Made by a program: the position numbers and the translations under genes. A model generated the notes under the pieces. That model did no database searches. It was not told where the DNA came from and saw nothing but the letters and a program-made list of their open reading frames with translations. 64,000 bases of DNA from Streptomyces luomodiensis (GTDB lineage: Bacteria; Actinomycetota; Actinomycetes; Streptomycetales; Streptomycetaceae). This document shows positions 53,646 through 62,015 of the stretch, piece by piece. The first letter of the stretch is position 1. Each line of letters opens with the position of its first letter. The stretch lies in NCBI RefSeq assembly GCF_031679605.1, contig NZ_CP117522.1, positions 4,774,001-4,838,000 on the forward strand, in the 5' to 3' direction.

Positions 53646-54092
53646 CTCGACCTCGACCGGGGCGTCCAGCGGCAGCACCGCCACGCCCACCGCGCTGCGC
53701 GCGTGCACGCCCGCGTCGCCCAGGACCTCGCCGAGCAGCTCGCTCGCGCCATTGACGACGCCCGGCTGGCCGGTGAAGTCCGGCGCCGAGGCGACGAAGC
53801 CGACGACCTTCACCACCCGCACGATGCGGTCGAGGTCACCGACGACCGACTGCACGGCGGCCAGCGCGTTCAGCGCACAGGTGCGCGCCAGCTCCTTGGC
53901 CTCCTCCGGGGTCACCTCCGCGCCGACCTTGCCGGTCACGCCCAGCTTCCCCTCGACCAGCGGCAGCTGGCCCGAGGTGTAGACGTACGGGCCGGTGCGG
54001 ACCGCGGGCACGTACGCGGCGAGGGGCGCCGCGACCTCGGGCAGCGTCAGACCGAGCCCGGCGAGCCTGCCCTCGACCGCGCCGCTGCCCAT
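53622..54092 (-). CDS. RidA-family protein
   Basis: A 156-aa protein: TLPEVAAPLAAYVPAVRTG, VYTSGQLPLVEGKLGVTGKV, and TCALNALAAVQSVVG are RidA family blocks; VLPLDAPVEVEIQVEVA closes it. The Arg of the active-site region normally near position 105 is not obvious, so enamine deaminase activity is uncertain. ATG 54092 follows DUF4177 with a TGATG overlap. Its last codons and stop are duplicated downstream. Confidence 0.85.
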   Translation of the reverse strand: MGSGAVEGRLAGLGLTLPEVAAPLAAYVPAVRTGPYVYTSGQLPLVEGKLGVTGKVGAEVTPEEAKELARTCALNALAAVQSVVGDLDRIVRVVKVVGFVASAPDFTGQPGVVNGASELLGEVLGDAGVHARSAVGVAVLPLDAPVEVEIQVEVAD

Positions 54093-54250
54093 CAGCTCTT
54101 CTCCCGCTTCAGGTAGGCCACCAGCTGCTCCGGGTTGTTCGGCCCGGGAACGACCTGGACCAGCTCCCAGCCGTCCTCGCCCCAGGTGTCCAGAATCTGC
54201 TTCGTGGCGTGTACGAGCAGCGGTACGGTCGCGTATTCCCACTTGGTCAT
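54092..54250 (-). CDS. DUF4177 small protein
   Basis: A 52-aa protein read from the minus strand: MTKWEYATVPLLVHATKQIL, then DTWGEDGWELVQVVPGPNN and PEQLVAYLKREKS. The WGEDGWELVQV pattern is the DUF4177 core. The stop shares bases with the RidA start (TGATG), so they are coupled. Function unknown. It is divergent from the ArsA-like gene. Confidence 0.85.
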   Translation of the reverse strand: MTKWEYATVPLLVHATKQILDTWGEDGWELVQVVPGPNNPEQLVAYLKREKS

Positions 54251-54308
54251 GGGCCGACTGTAATGCCTCTCCGCCGGGCCCTGGTGCGTAGCCCGAGGGG
54301 CGACTGGT

Positions 54309-54314
54309 TAGGCT
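54309..54314 (+). promoter_or_regulatory. TAGGCT -10 element for a leaderless GTG
   Basis: TAGGCT ends 7 nt before GTG 54322, and no Shine-Dalgarno is present. This is the layout of a leaderless transcript. No good -35 was seen. Confidence 0.55.
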
Positions 54315-54321
54315 CCCCACT

Positions 54322-55299
54322 GTGAGCAGGCTCCATGTCGTCAGTGGCAAGGGCGGAACCGGCAAGACCACGGTCGCCGCCGCACTCGCGCTGGCCCTCG
54401 CGACCGGTGGCAGGCGAACCCTGCTGGTCGAAGTCGAGGGCCGTCAGGGCATCGCGCAGCTCTTCGAGACCGAGCCGCTGCCCTACGAGGAGCGGAAGAT
54501 CGCCACCGCGCCGGGCGGCGGGGAGGTGCACGCCCTGGCGATCGACCCGGAGTTCGCACTCCTGGACTACCTCCATATGTTCTACAAGCTGGGCTCAGCC
54601 GGACGCGCACTCAAGAAGCTCGGCGCGATCGATTTCGCGACCACCATCGCCCCGGGGCTGCGGGACGTCCTGCTGACCGGCAAGGCGTGCGAGGCGGTGC
54701 GCCGTAAGGGCAAGGACGGCCGCTTCGTCTACGACTCGGTGGTCATGGACGCGCCGCCCACCGGCCGCATCACCCGCTTCCTGAACGTCAACCACGAGGT
54801 GGCGGGGCTGGCCCGGACCGGCCCGATACACAATCAGGCACAAGCCGTGATGCGCGTCCTGAAGTCGCCCCAGACGGCGGTCCACATGGTGACCCTGCTG
54901 GAGGAGATGCCGGTCCAGGAGACCGCGGACGGCATCGCGGAGCTGCGCGCCGACGGCCTTCCGACGGGCGGGGTCATCATCAACATGGTGCGGCCCGCGA
55001 TCCTCGACCAGGAGGCCGTCGAGGCCGTCGCCAACGGGCAGCGTACGGCCGTCGCCAAGGCGCTCTCCCAGGCCGGCCTGGGCGGCGCCCGCCGCGGCGG
55101 CCTGGCCGAACAGCTGGTCGACCCGCTGCTGGAGCAGGCGCGCGAGCACGCCGAACGGGTGGAGCTGGAGCGGGCGCAGCGCGCCGAGCTGACCGGTCTG
55201 GGACTGCCGCTGCACGAGTTGGAACTGCTCACGGACGGCGTCGACCTGGCCGGGCTGTACCGGCTCGCGGCGGATCTGCGCAAGCAGTGGCCGACGTGA
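54322..55299 (+). CDS. ArsA/GET3-family ATPase (first of pair)
   Basis: A 325-aa ATPase: MSRLHVVSGKGGTGKTTVAA is a P-loop with the extra signature Lys, and VVMDAPPTGRITRFLNV is the A-loop-like motif. It corresponds to Rv3679 (BagA), whose pair forms a complex near the membrane in mycobacteria; the role in Streptomyces is unknown. A TAGGCT -10 only 7 nt upstream suggests leaderless translation from GTG. A second family member follows after 64 bp. Confidence 0.88.
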   Translation: MSRLHVVSGKGGTGKTTVAAALALALATGGRRTLLVEVEGRQGIAQLFETEPLPYEERKIATAPGGGEVHALAIDPEFALLDYLHMFYKLGSAGRALKKLGAIDFATTIAPGLRDVLLTGKACEAVRRKGKDGRFVYDSVVMDAPPTGRITRFLNVNHEVAGLARTGPIHNQAQAVMRVLKSPQTAVHMVTLLEEMPVQETADGIAELRADGLPTGGVIINMVRPAILDQEAVEAVANGQRTAVAKALSQAGLGGARRGGLAEQLVDPLLEQAREHAERVELERAQRAELTGLGLPLHELELLTDGVDLAGLYRLAADLRKQWPT

Positions 55300-55363
55300 G
55301 CGGCGTCCGCCGTAAGGGCGCCACGGGCAACGAGTCGTACGCGAGTCGTACGCGGGAGGCGGC

Positions 55364-56728
55364 ATGAGCATGGACGTGGCACCCCGGCTGGACACCGACG
55401 CCCTGCTGGACGATCCGCAGACCCGCATCGTGGTGTGCTGCGGCTCCGGCGGCGTCGGCAAGACCACCACCGCCGCGGCCCTGGGCGTACGGGCCGCCGA
55501 GCGCGGCCGTAAGGTCGTCGTCCTCACCATCGACCCGGCCCGCCGGCTCGCCCAGTCCATGGGCATCGACGCGCTCGACAACATCCCGCGCCGGGTGGAC
55601 GGCGTCGGCGACGGCAAGGGCGGCGAACTGCACGCCATGATGCTCGACATGAAGCGGACGTTCGACGAGTTCGTCGAGGCGCACGCCGACCCCGAGCGCG
55701 CTCGGGCGATCCTCGCGAACCCCTTCTACCAGTCGCTCTCGGCCGGTTTCGCGGGCACGCAGGAGTACATGGCCATGGAGAAGCTCGGCCAGCTGCGGGC
55801 CCGCGACGAATGGGACCTGATCATCGTCGACACCCCGCCCAGCCGGTCGGCGCTGGACTTCCTGGACGCGCCGAAACGCCTCGGCTCCTTCCTGGACGGG
55901 AAGTTCATCAAGGTCCTGATGGCCCCGGCGAAGGTCGGCGGCAAAGCCGGAATGAAGTTCCTGAACGTGGGCGTGTCGATGATGACGGGCACGGTCAGCA
56001 AGGTGCTCGGCGGGCAGTTGTTGCGCGACGTACAGACTTTCGCTGCCGCGATGGACACCATGTTCGGCGGGTTCCGCACCCGCGCGGAGGCCACCTACCG
56101 GCTGCTTCAGGCCCCCGGTACCGCCTTCCTGGTGGTGGCCGCGCCCGAGCGGGACGCCCTGCGGGAGGCCGCGTACTTCGTCGAACGGCTGGCCGCGGAC
56201 CAGATGCCACTGGCCGGGCTGGTGCTGAACCGGGTGCACGGCAGCGGGGCCGAACAGCTGTCGGCGGAACGCGCGTTGGCCGCCGCGGAGACCTTGTCGC
56301 TGGCCGACTGCCCCGAGGATCCGGACGACACATCCGTGGACGGTGCGCCCGCGAACACCGCAGAGGGAAGCGTTCCGGCCAAGAACGGCACCGGGTCAGA
56401 AAATCTTGCCGACGGCGGATTCGTCGATCCCCACTCAGGGAATGCTCAAGCGCGGAACCCCTCAGCAGCGGACCCCGACGTCTCCCCCACGTCGGCGGAC
56501 TCGTCGGCGGAGCGGCTCGCCGCGGGACTGCTTCGCTTGCACGCGGAGCGTATGCAGGTGCTCGGACGCGAGCAGCGCACACACGACCGCTTCACGGCGC
56601 TCCACCCCGAGGTTCCGGTGGCCCAAGTGGCCGCACTCCCTGGCGACGTACACGACTTGGCAGGACTCCGGGCGATCGGCGAACGCCTCGCGGTCCCGCT
56701 GGAACGGACCAAGCGCGCGGCGGGCTGA
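55364..56728 (+). CDS. ArsA/GET3-family ATPase (second of pair)
   Basis: A 454-aa ATPase: VVCCGSGGVGKTTTAAALG is the P-loop, LTIDPARRLAQS follows, and VDTPPSRSALDFLDAP is the switch region. Corresponds to Rv3680 (BagB). Residues about 325-385 (VDGAPANTAEGSVPAKNG through DPDVSPTSADSS) are a low-complexity insert with lower GC than flanking code. ATG 55364. Together with the preceding gene it probably forms a heteromeric ATPase. Confidence 0.9.
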   Translation: MSMDVAPRLDTDALLDDPQTRIVVCCGSGGVGKTTTAAALGVRAAERGRKVVVLTIDPARRLAQSMGIDALDNIPRRVDGVGDGKGGELHAMMLDMKRTFDEFVEAHADPERARAILANPFYQSLSAGFAGTQEYMAMEKLGQLRARDEWDLIIVDTPPSRSALDFLDAPKRLGSFLDGKFIKVLMAPAKVGGKAGMKFLNVGVSMMTGTVSKVLGGQLLRDVQTFAAAMDTMFGGFRTRAEATYRLLQAPGTAFLVVAAPERDALREAAYFVERLAADQMPLAGLVLNRVHGSGAEQLSAERALAAAETLSLADCPEDPDDTSVDGAPANTAEGSVPAKNGTGSENLADGGFVDPHSGNAQARNPSAADPDVSPTSADSSAERLAAGLLRLHAERMQVLGREQRTHDRFTALHPEVPVAQVAALPGDVHDLAGLRAIGERLAVPLERTKRAAG

Positions 56729-56820
56729 GCCGGTGCCCGCCCAGCGGTCGGAACGGTCATACGGTCACCGGTAGCGGACCCATCCCCGGCCCGCGCCGAC
56801 CCGTTGGGCCGCGCGACCGG

Positions 56821-56852
56821 CAGGCCATGTGTCCCACAGGCCATGTGGCCCA
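56821..56852. repeat. 16-bp tandem duplication
   Basis: CAGGCCATGTGTCCCA is followed by CAGGCCATGTGGCCCA, one mismatch, in the 359-bp gap between the ArsA pair and wblA. Further on, GATCGACTG-like and GACCACGAG-like repeats occur (57,000-57,080). No gene. Confidence 0.8.
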
Positions 56853-57087
56853 GGCCCCATCGCCGACCGCAGCCTTGGCCGCGACCCGCGCCCGTGCTCG
56901 GAGGCGTGCGCGTACCCGTACTCGCCCCGACGAGGCGTGCCGCACTCGCACCCCCGGCTCGTGCCGTTGCCGAGAGGCGGGTGAGGTGATGGTGAGGCAT
57001 GCCGTCTCGTCGGCAGGCCATCTCGTGGTCAGGCCGTCAGTCGATCGCCACTCGATCCCCAGTCGATCGCCGAGACCGCCGTCCGGC

Positions 57088-57423
57088 CTATCCGACCGCG
57101 GCGAAGCGCTCGTAGTCCTCGTCGTCGAAGGGCAGAATGCCCGCGCTGCGCTCGTACTCGGTGCGCGCGGTCTCCAGGAGCCTGCGCCAGGAGGTCACCG
57201 TCGGCCGGCGGCGCAGCAGTGCTCGCCGCTCGCGCTCGGTCATCCCTCCCCACACACCGAACTCCACGCGGTTGTCCAAGGCATCCGCAAGGCACTCGGT
57301 GCGCACCGGACATCCAGTGCAGACCGCTTTGGCCCTGTTCTGTGCCGCGCCCTGGACGAACAGTTCATCTGGATCAGTAGTGCGGCAGGCGGCCTGCGCA
57401 CTCCAGTCGGTTACCCAGCCCAT
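57088..57423 (-). CDS. wblA: WhiB-like regulator WblA
   Basis: A 111-aa iron-sulfur protein with C13, C35, C38 and C44 as cluster ligands and GVWGGMTERERRALLRR as the Wbl turn and DNA-contact region. The start MGWVTDWSAQAACRTTD and the body are near-identical to Streptomyces WblA as I remember it. WblA represses antibiotic genes and is needed for sporulation. ATG 57423 is chosen; an upstream ATG adds an unrelated leader. The mycobacterial counterpart is WhiB4 (Rv3681c), also beside the ArsA pair and a PBP gene. Confidence 0.95.
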   Translation of the reverse strand: MGWVTDWSAQAACRTTDPDELFVQGAAQNRAKAVCTGCPVRTECLADALDNRVEFGVWGGMTERERRALLRRRPTVTSWRRLLETARTEYERSAGILPFDDEDYERFAAVG

Positions 57424-57795
57424 GCTGGCGCCGTCCTCTCCCGAATCGGAGCTCCCCCACGGCGACAAACGGCATATTCACCGTCGCCAGTTGAGGACGT
57501 TACGGAAGCGAGACAAGGCGCAACACCCCCTGCAGGCCCAATCTTGGATGGTCCGAACGGACTATGGGTACGCGGCAGATCACCCAACGGAGTGAGCTGG
57601 CGACATTTGAGATTACTAGTGCAAATCCGGGCAGTTCACCCGACGGACAACGGGCAGCTCATGACAGGGGCGGCAATCCGGACAGCTCTCATCACTCACT
57701 CGAGTGATGATGGGGGTGTGGCTCAGCCACACAGCTGTGGCTGGCGTGAAACAGCTTATGCGAACACCCGGTCCCCTGTCCGGCGATTCGAGACG
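57424..57795. other. wblA / PBP divergent regulatory region
   Basis: 372 bp without a gene. It includes an AT-richer part (57,440-57,640) that suits a long wblA leader and promoter. It also holds a perfect palindrome TCACTCGAGTGA (57,696-57,707), nested in a wider inverted arrangement TCATCACTC..GAGTGATGA (57,689-57,710), probably an operator. Confidence 0.55.
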
Positions 57796-57801
57796 TAGGC
57801 T
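57796..57801 (+). promoter_or_regulatory. TAGGCT -10 element for a leaderless ATG
   Basis: TAGGCT ends 7 nt before ATG 57809, the same spacing as at the ArsA-like gene, and no Shine-Dalgarno is seen between. Confidence 0.5.
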
Positions 57802-57808
57802 GCCTCCT

Positions 57809-60070
57809 ATGGGAAACACGCGCTCGAGCGGCGGTCTGTCCACCGCTCAACAGGCCGCCAAGTTCCTCGGCGTCAGCGCGCTGGCCGGTGCCGTGATGGC
57901 CGGGCTCGCGCTTCCCGCCGTCGGGGCGCTCGGCCTCGCGGCCAAGGGAACGGTGGAGGAGTTCGACGGAATTCCGGCCAATCTCAAGACACCGCCGCTC
58001 AGCCAGCGGACGACGATCCTGGACGCCAAGGGCGGAGAGATCGCGAAGGTCTACTCCCGCGACCGGACGATCGTGAAGCTGAAGGACGTCTCCCCCTATA
58101 TGCGGCAGGCGATCGTCGCGATCGAGGACGCCCGCTTCTACCAGCACGGGGCGGTCGACCTCAAGGGCGTGCTGCGCGCGGTGAACACCAACGCGCAGGA
58201 GGGCGGGGTCTCCCAGGGTGCCTCCACGTTGACCCAGCAGTATGTGAAGAACGTGTTCGTCGAGGAGGCGGGCAACGACAAGGAGAAGGTCGCCCAGGCC
58301 ACCCGGCAGTCCATCGGCCGCAAGATCAAGGAACTGAAGTACGCGATCAAGGTCGAGAAGGAACTGGGCAAGAAGCGGATCCTCGAGAACTACCTGAACA
58401 TCACCTTCTTCGGTCAGCAGGCATACGGCATCGAGGCGGCCTCGCAGCGCTACTTCAGCAAGTCCGCCAAGGACCTGAACCTGGAGCAGTCGGCGATGCT
58501 GGCCGGTCTCGTCCAGTCGCCCAGCCGCTACGACCCGATCAACGCCCCGGAGACCGCCAAGGAACGCCGCAACACTGTGCTGCGGCGCATGGCCGAGGTG
58601 AAGGACATCACTCCGGCACAGGCCGCCGCGGCCCAGAAGAAGCCGCTCGGCCTCAAGGTCAGCATGCCCAGGAGCGGCTGCATCACGGCCGTCCAGGGCG
58701 CCGGGTTCTTCTGTGACTACGTCCGCGAGATCCTGCTCAACGACCCGACCTTCGGCAAGACGGCGGAGGCGCGCGCCAAGCGCTGGAACCAGGGCGGCCT
58801 GACGATCCGTACGACGCTGGACCCGCAGGCCCAGGAGTCGGTCCAGAAGTCGATCAAGTCGCATGTCTACCAGTCCGACTCGGTGGCCACCGCGGTGACG
58901 CTCGTCGAGCCGGGCACCGGCAAGGTGCTGGGGATGGGCCAGTCCCGGCCGTACGGCTTCGGCGAGAACGAGACCCAGATCAACCTCTCCGCGGACAAGG
59001 CCATGGGCGGCTCGAACTACGGCTTCCAGGTCGGTTCCACGTTCAAGCCGATCACCGCCGCGGCCGCCATCGAGCAGGGCAAGAAGCCGTACCAGCGCTA
59101 CTCCTCGCCGTACAAGATGAAGTATCCGAGCCCGGTCACCACCTGCAAGGGCACCTGGCGCAACGACGAGGGCGCGACCGTCGAGAACGAGAACGAGAGC
59201 GAGGTCGGCCCGTACGCGATGAAGGAGGCGACCGCCAAGTCGGTCAACACCTACTTCGTCCAGCTGATCAGCGACATCGGGGTCTGCCCGGTGACGCAGA
59301 TGGCCGACAGGATGGGCGTGGAGCGCGCCGACGGCGAAGAGCACAACCAGGTGCCCTCCCTCACTCTCGGCTCCGAGGGCTTCTCGCCGCTGACGATGGC
59401 CAACGCCTACGCGACCTTCGCCAACCGCGGCGTCTACTGCTCCCCGGTCTTCATCGAGTCGATCACCGGCCCGAACGGCAAGGCGCTGAAGGTCCCGCAG
59501 TCGAAGTGTTCCCGCGCGATGTCGGAGAAGACCGCGGACACCATCAACACGCTGCTGCGCGGGGTGGTCGAGGACGGCACCGGCAAGCAGGCCGGCCTCA
59601 AGAACCGCCCGAGCGCCGGTAAGACCGGTACCACGGACGAGCGGCGGGCCGCGTGGTTCGTCGGCTACACCCCGAACCTGGCCGGTGCGGTGTGGGTCGG
59701 CGGTCCGGGCGCCAAGGGCGTCACGATGGAGAACATCAGCATCGGCGGCGTCTTCCACGACAAGGTCTACGGCGCGGACACCCCCGGCCCGATCTGGAAG
59801 GACGCGATGAGCGGCGCGCTGGAGGGCAAGCCGGCGCCGAACTTCGAGTCCGTCTCGATCAAGGACCCGAACCAGCACAAGTCCGATGACGACAAGAAGC
59901 GGAACGACCGCAAGCCGAGCAACGACGGCGGCGACAAGGGCGACAACGGCGACAAGGGCGGCCAGGAGAACCCGTGGCCGGACATCTCCCTGCCCTCGGA
60001 CCTGATCGGCGGCGGCAACGGGAATGGCGGGAACGGCAACGGAAACGGCGGCCGGCACTGGCCGCGGTAG
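57809..60070 (+). CDS. Class A penicillin-binding protein (PonA2-like)
   Basis: A 753-aa bifunctional cell-wall synthase. A membrane helix near residues 20-40 anchors it. The glycosyltransferase domain has EDARFYQHGAVDLKGVLRA and QGASTLTQQYVKN; the transpeptidase has SxxK in GSTFKPIT, SVN in AKSVNTYF, and KTGTT. The C-terminus is Asp/Lys/Gly-rich (DGGDKGDNGDKGG) then GGNGNGGNGNGNGG, disordered. ATG 57809 follows a leaderless-type TAGGCT. Rv3682 (PonA2) holds the same place in M. tuberculosis. It builds peptidoglycan. Confidence 0.93.
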   Translation: MGNTRSSGGLSTAQQAAKFLGVSALAGAVMAGLALPAVGALGLAAKGTVEEFDGIPANLKTPPLSQRTTILDAKGGEIAKVYSRDRTIVKLKDVSPYMRQAIVAIEDARFYQHGAVDLKGVLRAVNTNAQEGGVSQGASTLTQQYVKNVFVEEAGNDKEKVAQATRQSIGRKIKELKYAIKVEKELGKKRILENYLNITFFGQQAYGIEAASQRYFSKSAKDLNLEQSAMLAGLVQSPSRYDPINAPETAKERRNTVLRRMAEVKDITPAQAAAAQKKPLGLKVSMPRSGCITAVQGAGFFCDYVREILLNDPTFGKTAEARAKRWNQGGLTIRTTLDPQAQESVQKSIKSHVYQSDSVATAVTLVEPGTGKVLGMGQSRPYGFGENETQINLSADKAMGGSNYGFQVGSTFKPITAAAAIEQGKKPYQRYSSPYKMKYPSPVTTCKGTWRNDEGATVENENESEVGPYAMKEATAKSVNTYFVQLISDIGVCPVTQMADRMGVERADGEEHNQVPSLTLGSEGFSPLTMANAYATFANRGVYCSPVFIESITGPNGKALKVPQSKCSRAMSEKTADTINTLLRGVVEDGTGKQAGLKNRPSAGKTGTTDERRAAWFVGYTPNLAGAVWVGGPGAKGVTMENISIGGVFHDKVYGADTPGPIWKDAMSGALEGKPAPNFESVSIKDPNQHKSDDDKKRNDRKPSNDGGDKGDNGDKGGQENPWPDISLPSDLIGGGNGNGGNGNGNGGRHWPR

Positions 60071-60092
60071 CGGTGACCGTGACTGAGCGCTG

Positions 60093-60124
60093 AAGGGGGC
60101 CGGACAGAGATGTCCGGCCCCCTT
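60093..60124 (+). terminator. PBP terminator
   Basis: A perfect 14-bp stem, AAGGGGGCCGGACA with its complement, around GAGA, followed by CTTGG. It lies 22 nt after the PBP stop. Confidence 0.9.
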
Positions 60125-60127
60125 CTT

Positions 60128-60235
60128 GGCTATGTGCGCCCTACGGTTACGCCATGCGATCTTACGGTTACGCCGAGCGTCTTACGGCTTGGCCGTGCGG
60201 CCTTACGGCTTAGCCATGCGGCGCCTTACGGCCGC
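60128..60235 (-). repeat. About 21-bp tandem repeat, five units
   Basis: On the minus strand, units starting CGTAAGGCGCCGCATGGCTA, CGTAAGGCCGCACGGCCA, CGTAAGACGCTCGGCG, CGTAAGATCGCATGGCG and CGTAGGGCGCACATAGCC lie head to tail. They sit between two convergent genes, PBP and yqeY, 75 nt beyond the yqeY stop. Confidence 0.85.
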
Positions 60236-60310
60236 GCGGCGAACACGAACATACGGATACGGACAGCGCGCGAACGGTAACGTCACGCGACGGCTGTCCG
60301 GTCGCGCGAG

Positions 60311-60781
60311 CTACCCGCCTGCGAGCTGCCGCTTCACCGCGGCGGCGACCCGGCCGCCCTCCGCCCGCCCGGCGATCTTCGGGTTCACGATCTTCATCAC
60401 GGCGCCCATGGCCCGCGGACCCTCGGCACCGCCCGCCGCGGCTTCCTGCACCGCCTCGGCCACCAGGGCGTTCAGCTCGTCGTCCGTCAGCGGCTTCGGC
60501 AGATACTCGGCGAGCACCTCGCCCTCCGCCCGCTCCCGCTCGGCCTGCTCCGCGCGGCCACCCTTCTCGAACGCCTCGGCCGCCTCACGGCGCTTCTTGG
60601 CCTCCCGCGCGACGATCTTCTCCACCTCGGCGTCGGACAGCTCACGGGCGCTCTCGCCCGAGACCTCTTCCTTCGTGATCGCGGTGATGGTGAGCCGGAG
60701 AGTCGAGGAGCGCAGCTCGTCGCGCGCCTTGATCGCCGCGGTGAGGTCGTCCTGGAGCCTGGACTTGAGCTTGGTGGTCAT
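60311..60781 (-). CDS. GatB/YqeY-domain protein
   Basis: A 156-aa soluble protein: MTTKLKSRLQDDLTAAIKAR, STLRLTITAITKEEV, and GPRAMGAVMKIVNPKIAGRAEGG match the YqeY family, related to a tRNA amidotransferase domain. A Glu/Arg-rich helical middle is present (AKKRREAAEAFEKGGRAEQA). Role unknown. The family is widespread. ATG 60781. Confidence 0.9.
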   Translation of the reverse strand: MTTKLKSRLQDDLTAAIKARDELRSSTLRLTITAITKEEVSGESARELSDAEVEKIVAREAKKRREAAEAFEKGGRAEQAERERAEGEVLAEYLPKPLTDDELNALVAEAVQEAAAGGAEGPRAMGAVMKIVNPKIAGRAEGGRVAAAVKRQLAGG

Positions 60782-60849
60782 GGCGTCGAGTCTGCCAGCA
60801 CTGGCCGGGAATCACCCGAAGATTTCTCCCCCTGCCGCGTTCTGCGACC

Positions 60850-61788
60850 ATGGATGGCATGCGCGCGCGATACGGAGTACCCCTGGGAATCACGGCGGTC
60901 GGCGCAGCCGGCCTCGCCTACGCCGTCGGCTTCGAAGTCCGGTCCTTCAGGCTCCGGCGGATCACCGTCCCGGTGCTCCCGCACGGGATGCGCCCCCTGC
61001 GCGTCCTCCAGGTCTCCGACATCCACATGGTGAGCGGGCAGCGCAAGAAGCAGCGCTGGCTCCAGTCCCTCGCCGGGCTGCGCCCCGACTTCGTGGTGAA
61101 CACCGGGGACAACCTGTCGGACCCCGAGGGCGTGCCGGAGGTCCTGGACGCGCTGGGCCCGCTGATGGAGTTCCCCGGCGCGTACGTCTTCGGCTCGAAC
61201 GACTACTACGGACCGAAGCTGCGTAATCCCGCCCGCTATTTGCTGGAGAAGGCCAGCGGCCGGCATGGGCTGAACGGCAACCCCCCGGCCGTCGGCGCCA
61301 TCCACAACCCGTGGACGGAACTCCGCGACGCCTTCGACGCGGCCGGCTGGGTCGGACTGTCGAACACCCGCGGCCGGCTGAAGCTGGACGACATCGAGAT
61401 CGCCCTCACCGGCCTCGACGACCCCCATATCAAGCGGGACCGCTACGCCGAGGTGGCCGGCGGCCCCGAGTCGGACGCCGACCTCTCCCTCGCCGTGGTC
61501 CACGCCCCGTATCTGCGGGTTCTCGACGCCTTCACCGCCGACCGCTACCCCTTGATCCTCGCCGGCCACACCCACGGCGGTCAGCTGTGCATCCCCTTCT
61601 ACGGCGCCCTGGTCACCAACTGCGACCTCGACACCCGCCGGGTCAAGGGCCTCTCCCAGCACCACGCCGGCGGCCACACCTCCTACCTCCACGTCTCCGC
61701 GGGCTGCGGCACCAACCGCTACACCCCGGTCCGCTTCGCCTGCCCCCCGGAAGCCACCCTGCTCACCCTGACCCCCCAGACCCTCTGA
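60850..61788 (+). CDS. Metallophosphoesterase
   Basis: About 312 aa with an N-terminal membrane helix (GITAVGAAGLAYAVGF). Calcineurin-like motifs are VSDIHM, NTGDNLSD, GSNDYYG and GHTHGGQL, giving a two-metal centre. It corresponds to Rv3683. The substrate may be a phospholipid or nucleotide. Two ATGs are possible, 60850 and 60859. It is divergent from yqeY by 68 bp. Confidence 0.9.
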   Translation: MDGMRARYGVPLGITAVGAAGLAYAVGFEVRSFRLRRITVPVLPHGMRPLRVLQVSDIHMVSGQRKKQRWLQSLAGLRPDFVVNTGDNLSDPEGVPEVLDALGPLMEFPGAYVFGSNDYYGPKLRNPARYLLEKASGRHGLNGNPPAVGAIHNPWTELRDAFDAAGWVGLSNTRGRLKLDDIEIALTGLDDPHIKRDRYAEVAGGPESDADLSLAVVHAPYLRVLDAFTADRYPLILAGHTHGGQLCIPFYGALVTNCDLDTRRVKGLSQHHAGGHTSYLHVSAGCGTNRYTPVRFACPPEATLLTLTPQTL

Positions 61789-61851
61789 CCCCACCCCCAC
61801 CCAGCCGGACCGCCCGAAACGCCCCGACCTGCGAGCCCTCGGAAACCGGAT

Positions 61852-61880
61852 TTCGTCTCTGGCCGCAGGTCCGCTAAAGT
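61852..61880 (+). promoter_or_regulatory. Promoter of tRNA-Pro
   Basis: A -35-like TTCGTC (61,852-61,857), 17-nt spacer and -10 TAAAGT (61,875-61,880) lie 14 nt before the mature tRNA-Pro 5' end. Confidence 0.6.
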
Positions 61881-61894
61881 AGAGCTCGTTGCTT

Positions 61895-61968
61895 CGGGGT
61901 GTAGCGCAGCTTGGCAGCGCGCTTCGTTCGGGACGAAGAGGTCGTGGGTTCAAATCCCGCCACCCCGA
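61895..61968 (+). tRNA. tRNA-Pro (anticodon CGG)
   Basis: Acceptor CGGGGTG pairs with CACCCCG. The anticodon stem CTTCG/CGAAG encloses TTCGGGA (anticodon CGG), and the T arm contains GGTTCAAATCC. Discriminator A; CCA is not encoded. It precedes a perfect palindromic terminator. Confidence 0.95.
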
Positions 61969-61981
61969 CTGAAGGAACAGG

Positions 61982-62015
61982 CCGGAGGCCCCTCTCGTAC
62001 GAGAGGGGCCTCCGG
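61982..62015 (+). terminator. tRNA-Pro terminator
   Basis: A fully self-complementary 34-bp palindrome centred on CGTACG, with CCGGAGGCCCCTCT as its left end. It lies 13 nt after the tRNA. Confidence 0.85.

Noticed and set aside
57424..57808. Riboswitch in the wblA/PBP region
   Set aside because: No recognisable aptamer core; only promoter-like sequence and an operator-like palindrome.
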